Origin: a virus
Length of the DNA: 54,373 bases
Virus record (IMG/VR): IMGVR_UViG_3300042373_000932
Location: 1-54,373 of that record
Direction: 5' to 3' (one strand)
Position 1 is the stretch's first letter. Each line of letters starts with the position of its first letter. Below, one piece after another: positions 34,709-42,236 of this stretch. The position numbers and the translations under genes were made by a program. Below the pieces are notes generated by a model that saw only the letters and a list, made by a program, of their open reading frames with translations, searched no databases and was not told the DNA's origin.

Positions 34709-36187
34709 ATGTCAATAATTAATTCATATTTCAGCAAGAACAATACCCTTATATCAAATAGCTTTACCAATACAGGTAGAAACCCTGTAATGGAACTATT
34801 TTATGGTAATGTTGCCACAACTCAATACCCAAATAACTATAGCCGTTTTATTTTTGATTTAGATTTAACTTTATTAAAACAACTAATTTTTAACGGAACT
34901 ATAACTACAGGGTGTACAGATAATATGACGCATACTTTAAGAATGACAAATACGTCTACTTTTGATGCCGAACTATTAAACACACTCACGTCTCAAATGA
35001 GAATGAGAGCCACTTCATTTGATTTAATCTTATTTAGAATCCCTTATTTAAATAATAATCCGTCAACACCTCAACTTTGGGATGAAGGTGTTGGGTATGA
35101 TTTTGCGGATTTAATTTATCAATATAGTGAATCAGATAAAAACTTTTCAAATAGACCATCAAATTGGTATCAAACAACAACTATTGGTGTTTGGCAACAA
35201 CAGGGAATTTATAATAATAAAAATTTAGGTCCTGTTCCTTTTAGTGGAATTACCATTGTGGATACACAACATTTTGAATTTGGTAACGAAAATATTGCTT
35301 TCGATATGACGGCAGAAATTAATGGTGTATTAAATGGTTCAATACCAAATGTATCAGGGTGGGGAATTGCATATAAACCTCAAGTTGAAAATCTTACAGG
35401 TCTTACCGATAACTATGAAGTTCAATTTTTTACTCGTCATACTCAAACATTCTACGAACCATATCTTGAAACAAGTTACAATGATTTAATTGAAGACGAT
35501 AGAAATCAATTTACTTTAGGTAAAGTTAACAAATTATATTTATACCTATTTGATAATGGTAACCCAATAAATTTAGATTACCCCCCAAATGTTGATATAT
35601 TAGATATGATGGGTGATGTTATTCCGGGATTATCCGGATTAACAACGTGTCAAAGAACTAGAGGTGTTTATGAGGTTGTTATCCCACCTCTTATGGGATA
35701 TCAAACTCCTTGTACATTTTCAGATAGATGGTACAACTTAAGTTATAACAACTTTCCACTTCCACAGGTATTAAATGATTTTACATTACAACCATTTAAA
35801 AATGCAATTCAAATTGGTGTTGTATCCGCAAACCCATTATTATACGGATTTGATTTTTACGGATTAAAACAAGATGAACAAATTGTAAATACGGATACTC
35901 GTAAAGTAGGTGTAATTATTAAACAAGCTTATACAACCCAAAATTTATTATTAAACGTGGATGCGTCATATAGAATTTATGTTAAAGAGGGGACAACTGA
36001 AGTACAAGTTCAAGGGTGGACAAAAATTAATAGAACACCTAACGAATACTATTTTATATTTGATAGTAGAGACAAAATACCAAATGAATATTTCATTGAT
36101 ATACAAGTAATTAGTAGCGGTGAAATAAACACATATAAACGACAAATTAAATTTCAAGTGGTAAATACAAAATATTTACAATTATAA
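34709..36187 (+). CDS. Baseplate/tail structural protein, unknown family
   Basis: 492 residues, rich in Asn, Thr, Tyr and Phe, mostly beta, with no membrane segment. It opens MSIINSYFSKNNTLISNSFT and continues with GRNPVMELFYG. The C-terminal 100 residues read as an immunoglobulin-like beta domain (IYVKEGTTEVQVQGWTK; FIFDSRDKIPNEYFIDI). It is placed after the spike gene with its own TATTTATA element. A baseplate wedge or peripheral tail role is inferred by position. Confidence 0.7.
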   Translation: MSIINSYFSKNNTLISNSFTNTGRNPVMELFYGNVATTQYPNNYSRFIFDLDLTLLKQLIFNGTITTGCTDNMTHTLRMTNTSTFDAELLNTLTSQMRMRATSFDLILFRIPYLNNNPSTPQLWDEGVGYDFADLIYQYSESDKNFSNRPSNWYQTTTIGVWQQQGIYNNKNLGPVPFSGITIVDTQHFEFGNENIAFDMTAEINGVLNGSIPNVSGWGIAYKPQVENLTGLTDNYEVQFFTRHTQTFYEPYLETSYNDLIEDDRNQFTLGKVNKLYLYLFDNGNPINLDYPPNVDILDMMGDVIPGLSGLTTCQRTRGVYEVVIPPLMGYQTPCTFSDRWYNLSYNNFPLPQVLNDFTLQPFKNAIQIGVVSANPLLYGFDFYGLKQDEQIVNTDTRKVGVIIKQAYTTQNLLLNVDASYRIYVKEGTTEVQVQGWTKINRTPNEYYFIFDSRDKIPNEYFIDIQVISSGEINTYKRQIKFQVVNTKYLQL

Positions 36188-36189
36188 GA

Positions 36190-36197
36190 TATTTATA
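36190..36197 (+). promoter_or_regulatory. Candidate phage late promoter element, TATTTATA
   Basis: TATTTATA ends 13 nt before the ATG at 36211. It overlaps a TATAAATA at 36194-36201, so this copy holds both orientations of the element. Confidence 0.52.
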
Positions 36198-36210
36198 AAT
36201 AAAAAAAATT

Positions 36211-36588
36211 ATGGGATATAATGTTAATGTAACCGCAACAACTTGTGAAGGAATATCACAATTAATTATTTTACCGGGTGATGTAGAATTTGACGAAAGT
36301 AAAATTTATCAATTACCTACCGGACAATGTGTATCGTTAACTTCAGGAGATACTGTTGGATTTTACGCAAATTCAATGATAATTGCGGGGCCATTTGACA
36401 CCTGTGACGAATGTGCTGAACCAACTATAGCTAATGATGGTGGTAATGGTGGATTAGTTTGTCAAGATAATTGTAGTGGAGGAACATTTACTATTGTCCC
36501 ACCACACCCTGTTTATACTAATGGACAAAATCAAGCTATCGTACAATTAAACGCAATCACAATTGGTGGTAATGGATTAAACTCATAA
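36211..36588 (+). CDS. Small beta-rich virion-type protein
   Basis: 125 residues, Gly/Thr/Ser-rich, with Cys residues at 13, 49, 69, 72 and in a C-Q-D-N-C segment. The beta-strand pattern and low charge suit a small decoration or tail protein. No family recognised. It ends 4 nt before the 36593 gene. Confidence 0.68.
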   Translation: MGYNVNVTATTCEGISQLIILPGDVEFDESKIYQLPTGQCVSLTSGDTVGFYANSMIIAGPFDTCDECAEPTIANDGGNGGLVCQDNCSGGTFTIVPPHPVYTNGQNQAIVQLNAITIGGNGLNS

Positions 36589-36592
36589 TAAT

Positions 36593-37270
36593 ATGAAAAG
36601 AGTAGTTAAATTATCAGAATCTAAATTAACTGAATTAGTTAAACGAATTATGTCTGAACAAGATAGTGAAAGATATATGTTTTTTAGTAATTTAGAACAA
36701 ATTCATAGACAAACAGGTTTATTATTAGAATTAAATAAAAACACTGTTGAAGGTATTTTAGATGGTGGACACGATTGGGCTCAAGACCACGTATCAACCG
36801 CAAAAGAAAGCCTTGACCAAGTTTTTGATTTTATGATGAATGAAACTAAAAATGAAGACAATATAACTGTTTTAGAACAAGATTATTCTTCAGACACTGA
36901 AAGACCTACAAGTGACAGAGAACGTCAAGTAAAGTCCTTATTTGGTGATAAATATGGACAGTATATTCCTAACGATGTTATTAGATATATAAGAAAGAGT
37001 CCTGCTCAATTCATTAAGAAAATCTATCAAATGTACGGAGACAAGGTTTATGATTATCTTGATAAAGCAAAAAGTCAAAGTAATGATGAGGTAGTTTCTG
37101 AAGGTAAAAAGAAACCCGGTACTAAATTATGTGCTCGTGGTAAAGCGGCTGCTAAATCAAAATTTAAAGTTTATCCTTCAGCTTATTCAAACGGCTTTGC
37201 GGTTCAAGTTTGTAAAGGAACTAAAGCAGGGTTAGACGGTCAAAAGAGGTGTTCATCACCATATTGTTAA
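36593..37270 (+). CDS. Virion-type protein with basic DUF5872-like C-terminus
   Basis: 225 residues. The first 23 form an amphipathic helix (VVKLSESKLTELVKRIMSEQ), a leader type found on several proteins in this window. The centre is helical and acidic. The last 60 residues are basic with paired Cys (GTKLCARGKAAAKSKFKVYP, then YSNGFAVQVCKG and a C-S-S-P-Y-C end), a pattern I associate with DUF5872. A DNA- or capsid-binding internal protein is possible. A perfect terminator follows its stop. Confidence 0.68.
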   Translation: MKRVVKLSESKLTELVKRIMSEQDSERYMFFSNLEQIHRQTGLLLELNKNTVEGILDGGHDWAQDHVSTAKESLDQVFDFMMNETKNEDNITVLEQDYSSDTERPTSDRERQVKSLFGDKYGQYIPNDVIRYIRKSPAQFIKKIYQMYGDKVYDYLDKAKSQSNDEVVSEGKKKPGTKLCARGKAAAKSKFKVYPSAYSNGFAVQVCKGTKAGLDGQKRCSSPYC

Positions 37271-37274
37271 AAAT

Positions 37275-37302
37275 AAAAAACCCCCATTAATTGGGGGTTT
37301 TA
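37275..37302 (+). terminator. Rho-independent terminator ending the long plus-strand block
   Basis: CCCCCA with TGGGGG around a 5-nt loop, extended by flanking A/T pairs and ending in T-rich sequence. It lies a few nt after the stop of the 36593 gene. Confidence 0.9.
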
Positions 37303-37328
37303 TTTTATAAATAATATTTCTTATTATT

Positions 37329-37359
37329 TTTGGTTATTTAAAAAATTTGTGTATCTTTG
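37329..37359 (+). promoter_or_regulatory. Bacteroidetes-type host promoter (TTTG, 19 nt, TATCTTTG)
   Basis: TTTG at 37329-37332 and TATCTTTG at 37352-37359 match the -33 and TAnnTTTG -7 boxes of the Bacteroidetes housekeeping sigma factor, with a 19-nt spacer. The start of transcription would fall near 37366, just before the ATG at 37379. Confidence 0.82.
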
Positions 37360-37378
37360 TCGTGTTAAAATTATTAAG

Positions 37379-37822
37379 ATGATAAAATACATAAAACGAA
37401 AATTAAAACGTAGAGCAGTTAGAAAAAAATTATTGCAGTTCCAAATAATTTATGATGTTGTTGACGCGGGTAAGTTAGCAGACATGAACGATTGTATGTT
37501 TATTTTTCGTAATACATTAAAACATCCAAGTTCTATCTATGAAATTGCTCCACTATCTTCACATAGAATTATCGAAAATAAAAAATTGGGAGTGTTTGTA
37601 GTATTAGATGATAAAAAAATAACAATCATTAATCACGTTTGTTATTATAGTAATATTTCCATGACCGATAGAGATTGGAATAAAATGGTTAGAATGTTCG
37701 ATAATAGAGTTCAAGAAAATCGTATGAGAAGAATTGAACAAATGAAATCTCAAGTAGAACATTCATTATCAAAGTTAAAGAATAAAATCTTACTTAAATC
37801 AAAAACCCCTACTATCGAGTAA
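37379..37822 (+). CDS. Small basic protein under a host-type promoter, unknown
   Basis: 147 residues from the ATG at 37379. A longer frame from 37349 would start inside the promoter and is rejected. The first 25 residues are strongly basic (MIKYIKRKLKRRAVRKK), the middle is a compact alpha/beta domain (LGVFVVLDDKKITIINHVCY), and a long helix ends it. No family recognised. A host-type promoter and its position after a terminator suggest early or constitutive expression, unlike the neighbouring structural genes. A nucleic-acid-binding or host-takeover role is possible. Confidence 0.72.
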   Translation: MIKYIKRKLKRRAVRKKLLQFQIIYDVVDAGKLADMNDCMFIFRNTLKHPSSIYEIAPLSSHRIIENKKLGVFVVLDDKKITIINHVCYYSNISMTDRDWNKMVRMFDNRVQENRMRRIEQMKSQVEHSLSKLKNKILLKSKTPTIE

Positions 37823-37832
37823 GGGGTTTTTT
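37800..37832. terminator. Bidirectional terminator between convergent genes
   Basis: CCCCT-ACT, loop ATCG, AGT-A-AGGGG with A and T tracts on both sides. It overlaps the stop codons of the 37379 gene (plus) and the 37812 gene (minus) and can serve both. Confidence 0.85.
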
Positions 37833-38513
37833 AAATTCTTCTTTTAATACCTTTTTAATTATATTTCTTAATGATTCATTTTTTGAAGGGGTTTTTAGTC
37901 CATTTGGGACAACATCTTCTATAAGGGTGTCTTTGGTTATCTCAACCCATTCATTAACCGTATTTACATCGTATGTATCAATGTGGTATGTACCATCCAC
38001 ACCTTTTTCCCACATACCAACAACGGTGTCTCTATTACCTTTTAATGTTTTACTTTTACTCTTATTATTAAATTCAGATTCAAGGGTATTTACAAATGGG
38101 TCTAATTCAGATTTAATCCATTTTCTCAAACCTAATTCAATAGGACCATTGTATTCTCCGGCACTAACGGTCGTTGTATTTTCATCAATAGGAACAATTT
38201 TCTTACCTTTACCAGGAGTTTGATTTAATACCCCACCTTCTTCATCATTCTGCTCCGGATGTTTTTTTACGTATTTGGCAATTTTTCTTGATTCTTTCTC
38301 TATTTTAGATATTTTAGATTTTGGAGTACTCATCTCACCATCATAACTATCAAACGCTAATTCAGCACTATCATATTTTGATGTAGGTACAGTAAATGGT
38401 TGTAGTTGCTCTTTATTGAACAATCTAACTCCCGGGCTCAAAGGAACTCTTACTTGTCCCGAGCCACGATGACCGGTTGCCTCTTTAATTTGATTTTTGT
38501 TATTTTTATTCAT
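37812..38513 (-). CDS. Virion-type protein with (I/L)xE motifs at both ends
   Basis: About 233 residues. I chose the ATG at 38511-38513; an upstream frame would run through the neighbouring promoter and start. It begins MNKNNKNQIKEATGHRGSG, where I-K-E matches a prohead-protease site, and ends with an amphipathic helix (LRNIIKKVLKEEF) containing L-K-E. The centre is hydrophilic, partly disordered, with an alpha/beta segment near residues 115-200. Family not recognised. It is likely a capsid-internal or tail-associated protein. Confidence 0.68.
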   Translation of the reverse strand: MNKNNKNQIKEATGHRGSGQVRVPLSPGVRLFNKEQLQPFTVPTSKYDSAELAFDSYDGEMSTPKSKISKIEKESRKIAKYVKKHPEQNDEEGGVLNQTPGKGKKIVPIDENTTTVSAGEYNGPIELGLRKWIKSELDPFVNTLESEFNNKSKSKTLKGNRDTVVGMWEKGVDGTYHIDTYDVNTVNEWVEITKDTLIEDVVPNGLKTPSKNESLRNIIKKVLKEEFKKPLTR

Positions 38514-38518
38514 ATACT

Positions 38519-38526
38519 TATAAATA
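38519..38526. promoter_or_regulatory. Candidate late element between divergent genes
   Basis: TATTTATA on the minus strand, 5 nt before the ATG at 38513. On the plus strand the same bases read TATAAATA, the T4 late consensus, 15 nt before the ATG at 38542. Which gene it serves is open. Confidence 0.4.
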
Positions 38527-38541
38527 TACAAAATTTTAATT

Positions 38542-38772
38542 ATGGAACAACAACAAGAACTATTCGGAAAATTATTTAATACAATCCCATTGTACAACGA
38601 AGACCATTTAGATGTCCTACTATCAACAATGGATAAAGAACAATCAATCTATATCCTAACACAAGCAGTTAGTTTTGCATTTCATTCAGGGATATTTTCA
38701 TTGGGGGAATCTGAAATCATCTCAAAATCAATTAGAACTTTAAATAAAGTTGAAAAAAATGTTGTAGAGTAA
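38542..38772 (+). CDS. Small helical protein, unknown
   Basis: 76 residues, acidic and helical, with no signal peptide. It is Gln/Glu/Ser-rich, with a hydrophobic helix around residues 36-54 (YILTQAVSFAFHSGIFSLG). Its 3' end overlaps the host-type promoter of the next gene. No family recognised. Confidence 0.65.
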   Translation: MEQQQELFGKLFNTIPLYNEDHLDVLLSTMDKEQSIYILTQAVSFAFHSGIFSLGESEIISKSIRTLNKVEKNVVE

Positions 38773-38791
38773 AAAATAATAATTACATTTG
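38762..38791 (+). promoter_or_regulatory. Bacteroidetes-type host promoter (TTG, 19 nt, TACATTTG)
   Basis: TTG at 38762-38764 and TACATTTG at 38784-38791, a full TAnnTTTG match, with a 19-nt spacer. Transcription would begin about 10 nt before the ATG at 38809. Confidence 0.72.
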
Positions 38792-38798
38792 TAAAAAA

Positions 38799-38806
38799 TA
38801 TTTATA
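38799..38806 (+). promoter_or_regulatory. TATTTATA copy inside the predicted leader
   Basis: TATTTATA ends 2 nt before the ATG at 38809. It lies downstream of the host-type promoter, so here it is either a second late start or part of an AT-rich initiation region. Confidence 0.25.
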
Positions 38807-38808
38807 TT

Positions 38809-39063
38809 ATGAAAAAATTATTAATTATCTTGTTATTATTAGTTAGTGGTTTGTCGTTTTCTCAAGAAAAGAAAAAAGTTTCAACCAAAAAAATAGACCA
38901 AACCGTTACTCAAAAAATGGACTCCTTATCTAAAGTTTATAAAGTAAAAGTTATTGGCTCATATAAAATAACCCATAACGATGTTTATGTTGAAGGAATT
39001 GTTTATGAAGACAAATCAGGAAATGTCCACGATAAAGAAACTAAAAGAATTAAAATTAATTAA
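38809..39063 (+). CDS. Small secreted protein with signal peptide
   Basis: 84 residues. The N-terminus MKKLLIILLLLVSGLSFSQ is a textbook type I signal peptide of the Flavobacterium kind, giving a mature protein of about 65 residues with a Lys-rich start and a beta-rich end (YKVKVIGSYKITHNDVYVEG). No lipobox Cys. It would act in the periplasm or outside the cell. With its own host-type promoter it resembles a phage-carried moron, for instance for superinfection exclusion or envelope change. Function unknown. Confidence 0.78.
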   Translation: MKKLLIILLLLVSGLSFSQEKKKVSTKKIDQTVTQKMDSLSKVYKVKVIGSYKITHNDVYVEGIVYEDKSGNVHDKETKRIKIN

Positions 39064-39073
39064 AAAAGGGTGA

Positions 39074-40204
39074 TTAAATACAACCTCCCTCTATTTTAAA
39101 TCCTGTTGACCCCATTCCAGGACCCCCAATAGGTGCATAAACAAAAAATAAATTATTACCTTTACTAGTATCATATACTAATTCATATGGTGTAGTTCTT
39201 TTTTCATAAAGTACGAACTCTCTAACACCATTATTATATTGCTCTAATAAATTAACGAATCCTAAAGAAACTTCACCAGTACCTGTATTAGCTTGTAATA
39301 TTGACTTTAATTTTTTCAAATCATTTTTGTTAATTAAATCTAATGAAATATTTTTTAATTTTTCGTTTTTAAAAATCAATGAAACTAATTCATCTATTGA
39401 TGAAACATTTTTAGTAATTATTTTACTACCACTAACTGCAGGGGATTTTTGGTTATATATTTTAGTTAAACTATCAACCCACGCAGGTATATAATTTATT
39501 ATATCATCCAAATATAATTCTGTAGATACATATCCGGTGTCTAATGTTATTTGTTTTTGAGTATCAGTAACAATTAATCTATCAGGCATTGTTCCCGTAT
39601 CAAAACTCAATTTACCTTTATCATTTAAGTCATTTTGATATTTTGAAGGTAAAATTGCAATATAATTATTCGATTTAGAACCTTGAACTCCTTCATAGTC
39701 AATGTTAAAGTTACACTTCTCAGTAGATTTTTCTGCGGATAAATTTAAAGTTACATATTGATATTTTGTATAGTCAGGGTGTTTAGAACCTTTGGTTTCA
39801 TCCCACTCAGGACCTTGAGCTCCTAAATTATTAATTTTAATAGATATTTTATCACCTAATTTTGATTTTATATATTTTTCAACTTCCGAAGCTCTTAATT
39901 TGGATAAATCTCCTGAGTTTAACCCTACACCTTCATTTGGAACTTTCGATTCTGATGAATTAATCACGATAGTGTTAAATGAACCTTTACCGGATTTTAA
40001 ATAATCATTAATTTGTTTTATTGCATTATCAATTTCAGTAGTATTATTTAACTCATATTCACCACTAGGAAACGAATTTGAAATATTAAATTTTATAGGT
40101 TCTGTAATATCTTCTTTAATTAAATAAAGTTTTTTAGTAGCACTTTCATGAAGTCCTAAAATTCTATTTTTTTCTTCACTTGAAATTTCAAATAAATTTT
40201 TCAT
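39074..40204 (-). CDS. Virion-type protein with OmpA-like segment
   Basis: About 376 residues from the ATG at 40202-40204; a longer frame would run through the terminator and promoter upstream. The leader (MKNLFEISSEEKNRILGLHE) is followed by L-I-K-E, a possible prohead-protease site at about residue 31. Residues about 60-155 resemble an OmpA-like peptidoglycan-binding domain (IDNAIKQINDYLKSG, then LNSGDLSKLRASEVEKYIKS and a final beta strand). The C-terminal half is not recognised. It sits right after the major capsid gene, with its own TATTTATA element. Peptidoglycan binding during entry is a speculative role. Confidence 0.65.
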   Translation of the reverse strand: MKNLFEISSEEKNRILGLHESATKKLYLIKEDITEPIKFNISNSFPSGEYELNNTTEIDNAIKQINDYLKSGKGSFNTIVINSSESKVPNEGVGLNSGDLSKLRASEVEKYIKSKLGDKISIKINNLGAQGPEWDETKGSKHPDYTKYQYVTLNLSAEKSTEKCNFNIDYEGVQGSKSNNYIAILPSKYQNDLNDKGKLSFDTGTMPDRLIVTDTQKQITLDTGYVSTELYLDDIINYIPAWVDSLTKIYNQKSPAVSGSKIITKNVSSIDELVSLIFKNEKLKNISLDLINKNDLKKLKSILQANTGTGEVSLGFVNLLEQYNNGVREFVLYEKRTTPYELVYDTSKGNNLFFVYAPIGGPGMGSTGFKIEGGCI

Positions 40205-40218
40205 AATTTTTCTTTTAA

Positions 40219-40226
40219 TATAAATA
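40219..40226 (-). promoter_or_regulatory. Candidate phage late promoter element, TATTTATA
   Basis: TATTTATA on the minus strand, 14 nt before the ATG of the 39074 gene and a few nt after the capsid-gene terminator. Confidence 0.55.
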
Positions 40227-40232
40227 TAAGAT

Positions 40233-40266
40233 AAAAAAAAAGAGGACAAATATTTGTCCTCTTTTT
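40233..40266 (-). terminator. Rho-independent terminator after the major capsid gene
   Basis: A near-perfect palindrome, AAGAGGACAAA with TTTGTCCTCTT, with T tracts on both strands. It lies about 20 nt past the stop of the capsid gene. Confidence 0.92.
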
Positions 40267-40286
40267 GGTATATCATAAGATATTGA

Positions 40287-42203
40287 TTATCTCAATTCTC
40301 TTAAGTCAAATGTTCTAACACCATCAACGGTAATTCTTCCGTAAAAACGGTTATTTACCATCTTTTTCGCGTAACGAGTCATTATACCTTTAATCGGTGT
40401 AAAGTTGAATGGGTTGTACATTGTAGGTGTTAATTGTAATGGTACATACGGAGCGTAAATGTATCCTGTGTCTAACAATGATGTTCCTTTGTGTCCAATT
40501 AACACTTGGTTAGCTGGGAAGTAAGGGTCACGGTAAACTTGGTAACGACCTGCTAATGTACCTACTCTTTCAATACCCATGTTGTATTGGTCTTGCTCAG
40601 GAGACGCATTAGATACGTGGAAGTACTCTAAATCATCAAAGATAGCTGAAACTTCAGAAGAAACAACAATCCAGTTTGCTCCACCTCTTAATGTAGATTT
40701 GTGGATTTGTGCAGACAATTGGTTGATTGCTGTAATTAATGTTTGGTTCCAATCTTTTTGAGTATAAGAAGTTGTTTGAGAAATTCTTCTCCAACCATTG
40801 TAATCCCAACGTAAGTTCCATGCTGCACCTTTACGTAAATCTCTTAAGATTTCACGGTCGATTTCAGCCGCAACTTGTTCAGATAATAAAGCTGTTAATT
40901 CAGCTTCAGCATCGATGTTGTGGAAAGCCGCAACGTCTTGAGCTAACTCAGGAGACCATTGTGCTCTTAATTTTCTTTCTGTAACAGATACAGTAACTGA
41001 ATCTAAATCGAAAGAAACCTCACCGATTTTATCTTCAAATTCTAACTCTTCGTAACGTCTGAAAGCCGCTGCGAATGAAGTTCCTGATACCGCAGTTTCG
41101 ATAGTAGTACCTGTGTAACCATCTAAAGATGTAGAATCACAATCAGCACATACCGGACAAGATAAATCAACTTCTAACCAAATACATCCATCAGCGTCAC
41201 AAACATTTTTGAATGAACCACCGTTACCTGTATTAGATGCTGTACCCGCTGGGTTACCTGAAGGGAAGTAAGTTTGAGTAGTATTACCATATTTCACAAT
41301 ACCTCTACCATAGATTTGAGTCACAACTCTAAATAATAAAGAACCTGTACTAACTGTACATGGTGAAGTTGAAGAAACAGTTAAACCATTTCCTGTGTAA
41401 ACGATTAAGTCAGATAAGAATGATTCAGTATCCATTTCGTTACCATCAGGTCCGATTAATTTTCCTGCACCTGTATCAGCAAAACCACACATTTTAATGA
41501 TAACTTTTCTTGTGTTACCTGAAGCAATAACTGCTGCTCCATCAGTTGTTCCTGAAATGTTAGCATCAACTAAAACTCCACCTGTCCATTTTTGGATAGT
41601 TGTAGTAGCAGTGATTGCTGACCAACGACCTTTAGAATAATCAAATAATCCTGGAGGGTCTAATTGAGCCTCATTTCCTTCATAGAATAAATCATAAAGA
41701 TTTTTTTCGTATACAGGGTTATAAGTTCCTGAACCTGTAGTGTAACCTGCATTTGGATTACCACCTGTACCGTTAGGTGAAGGTAATGTACCATCATTGT
41801 AGTTACCCGGAGCTCCAACAGGTGCATAGTGCTCACCTGAATATTGTCCTGCAATACCATCTTTATATCCTTGGATTTTTGGTACAAAGTAGAATAATTT
41901 ACCGATTGGTAAGTTCATAGCTTGTACAGAAACGATGTCATTCGCTAATAATTTAGAGAATACTCTTCTTACGATAGGAAATACAACAGTTTCGAATGAA
42001 CCTGAAGACCCGTCAGAAGTTGCTTCGTTTATTAAGAAAGACGCTTGGTTCTCATATAACTGAGCTACGTTTTCTCTTAAGTGACCTTTAAGACCTTCTA
42101 GAAATCCTAATTTGTCCCATTTATTAATTGTGTCCTCTTTAATAACTTTAAGGTGTTTTAACCCGATGTTACCAACTAGACCTGATTCTAATAATGCTCC
42201 CAT
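40287..42203 (-). CDS. 23: Major capsid protein, T4 gp23-like
   Basis: 638 residues. After a helical propeptide, FLINE at 56-60 matches the (I/L)-x-E prohead cleavage consensus, with mature protein from A61 (T4 gp23 is cut after E65). The mature start (GSFETVVFPIVRRVFSKLLA, then DIVSVQAMNLPIG) is diagnostic of gp23. Compared with T4 gp23 (521 residues) it has an insertion of Gly/Thr-rich sequence, including a Cys-rich stretch (C-P-V-C-A-D-C) near residue 345. The C-terminal part (WIVVSSEVSAIFDDLEYF; GIMTRYAKKMVNNRFYG) is highly conserved in type. It forms the hexameric lattice of the head. Confidence 0.95.
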   Translation of the reverse strand: MGALLESGLVGNIGLKHLKVIKEDTINKWDKLGFLEGLKGHLRENVAQLYENQASFLINEATSDGSSGSFETVVFPIVRRVFSKLLANDIVSVQAMNLPIGKLFYFVPKIQGYKDGIAGQYSGEHYAPVGAPGNYNDGTLPSPNGTGGNPNAGYTTGSGTYNPVYEKNLYDLFYEGNEAQLDPPGLFDYSKGRWSAITATTTIQKWTGGVLVDANISGTTDGAAVIASGNTRKVIIKMCGFADTGAGKLIGPDGNEMDTESFLSDLIVYTGNGLTVSSTSPCTVSTGSLLFRVVTQIYGRGIVKYGNTTQTYFPSGNPAGTASNTGNGGSFKNVCDADGCIWLEVDLSCPVCADCDSTSLDGYTGTTIETAVSGTSFAAAFRRYEELEFEDKIGEVSFDLDSVTVSVTERKLRAQWSPELAQDVAAFHNIDAEAELTALLSEQVAAEIDREILRDLRKGAAWNLRWDYNGWRRISQTTSYTQKDWNQTLITAINQLSAQIHKSTLRGGANWIVVSSEVSAIFDDLEYFHVSNASPEQDQYNMGIERVGTLAGRYQVYRDPYFPANQVLIGHKGTSLLDTGYIYAPYVPLQLTPTMYNPFNFTPIKGIMTRYAKKMVNNRFYGRITVDGVRTFDLRELR

Positions 42204-42236
42204 TTTTTTGGTTTTTATTAATTTTTTAGTTTATTT

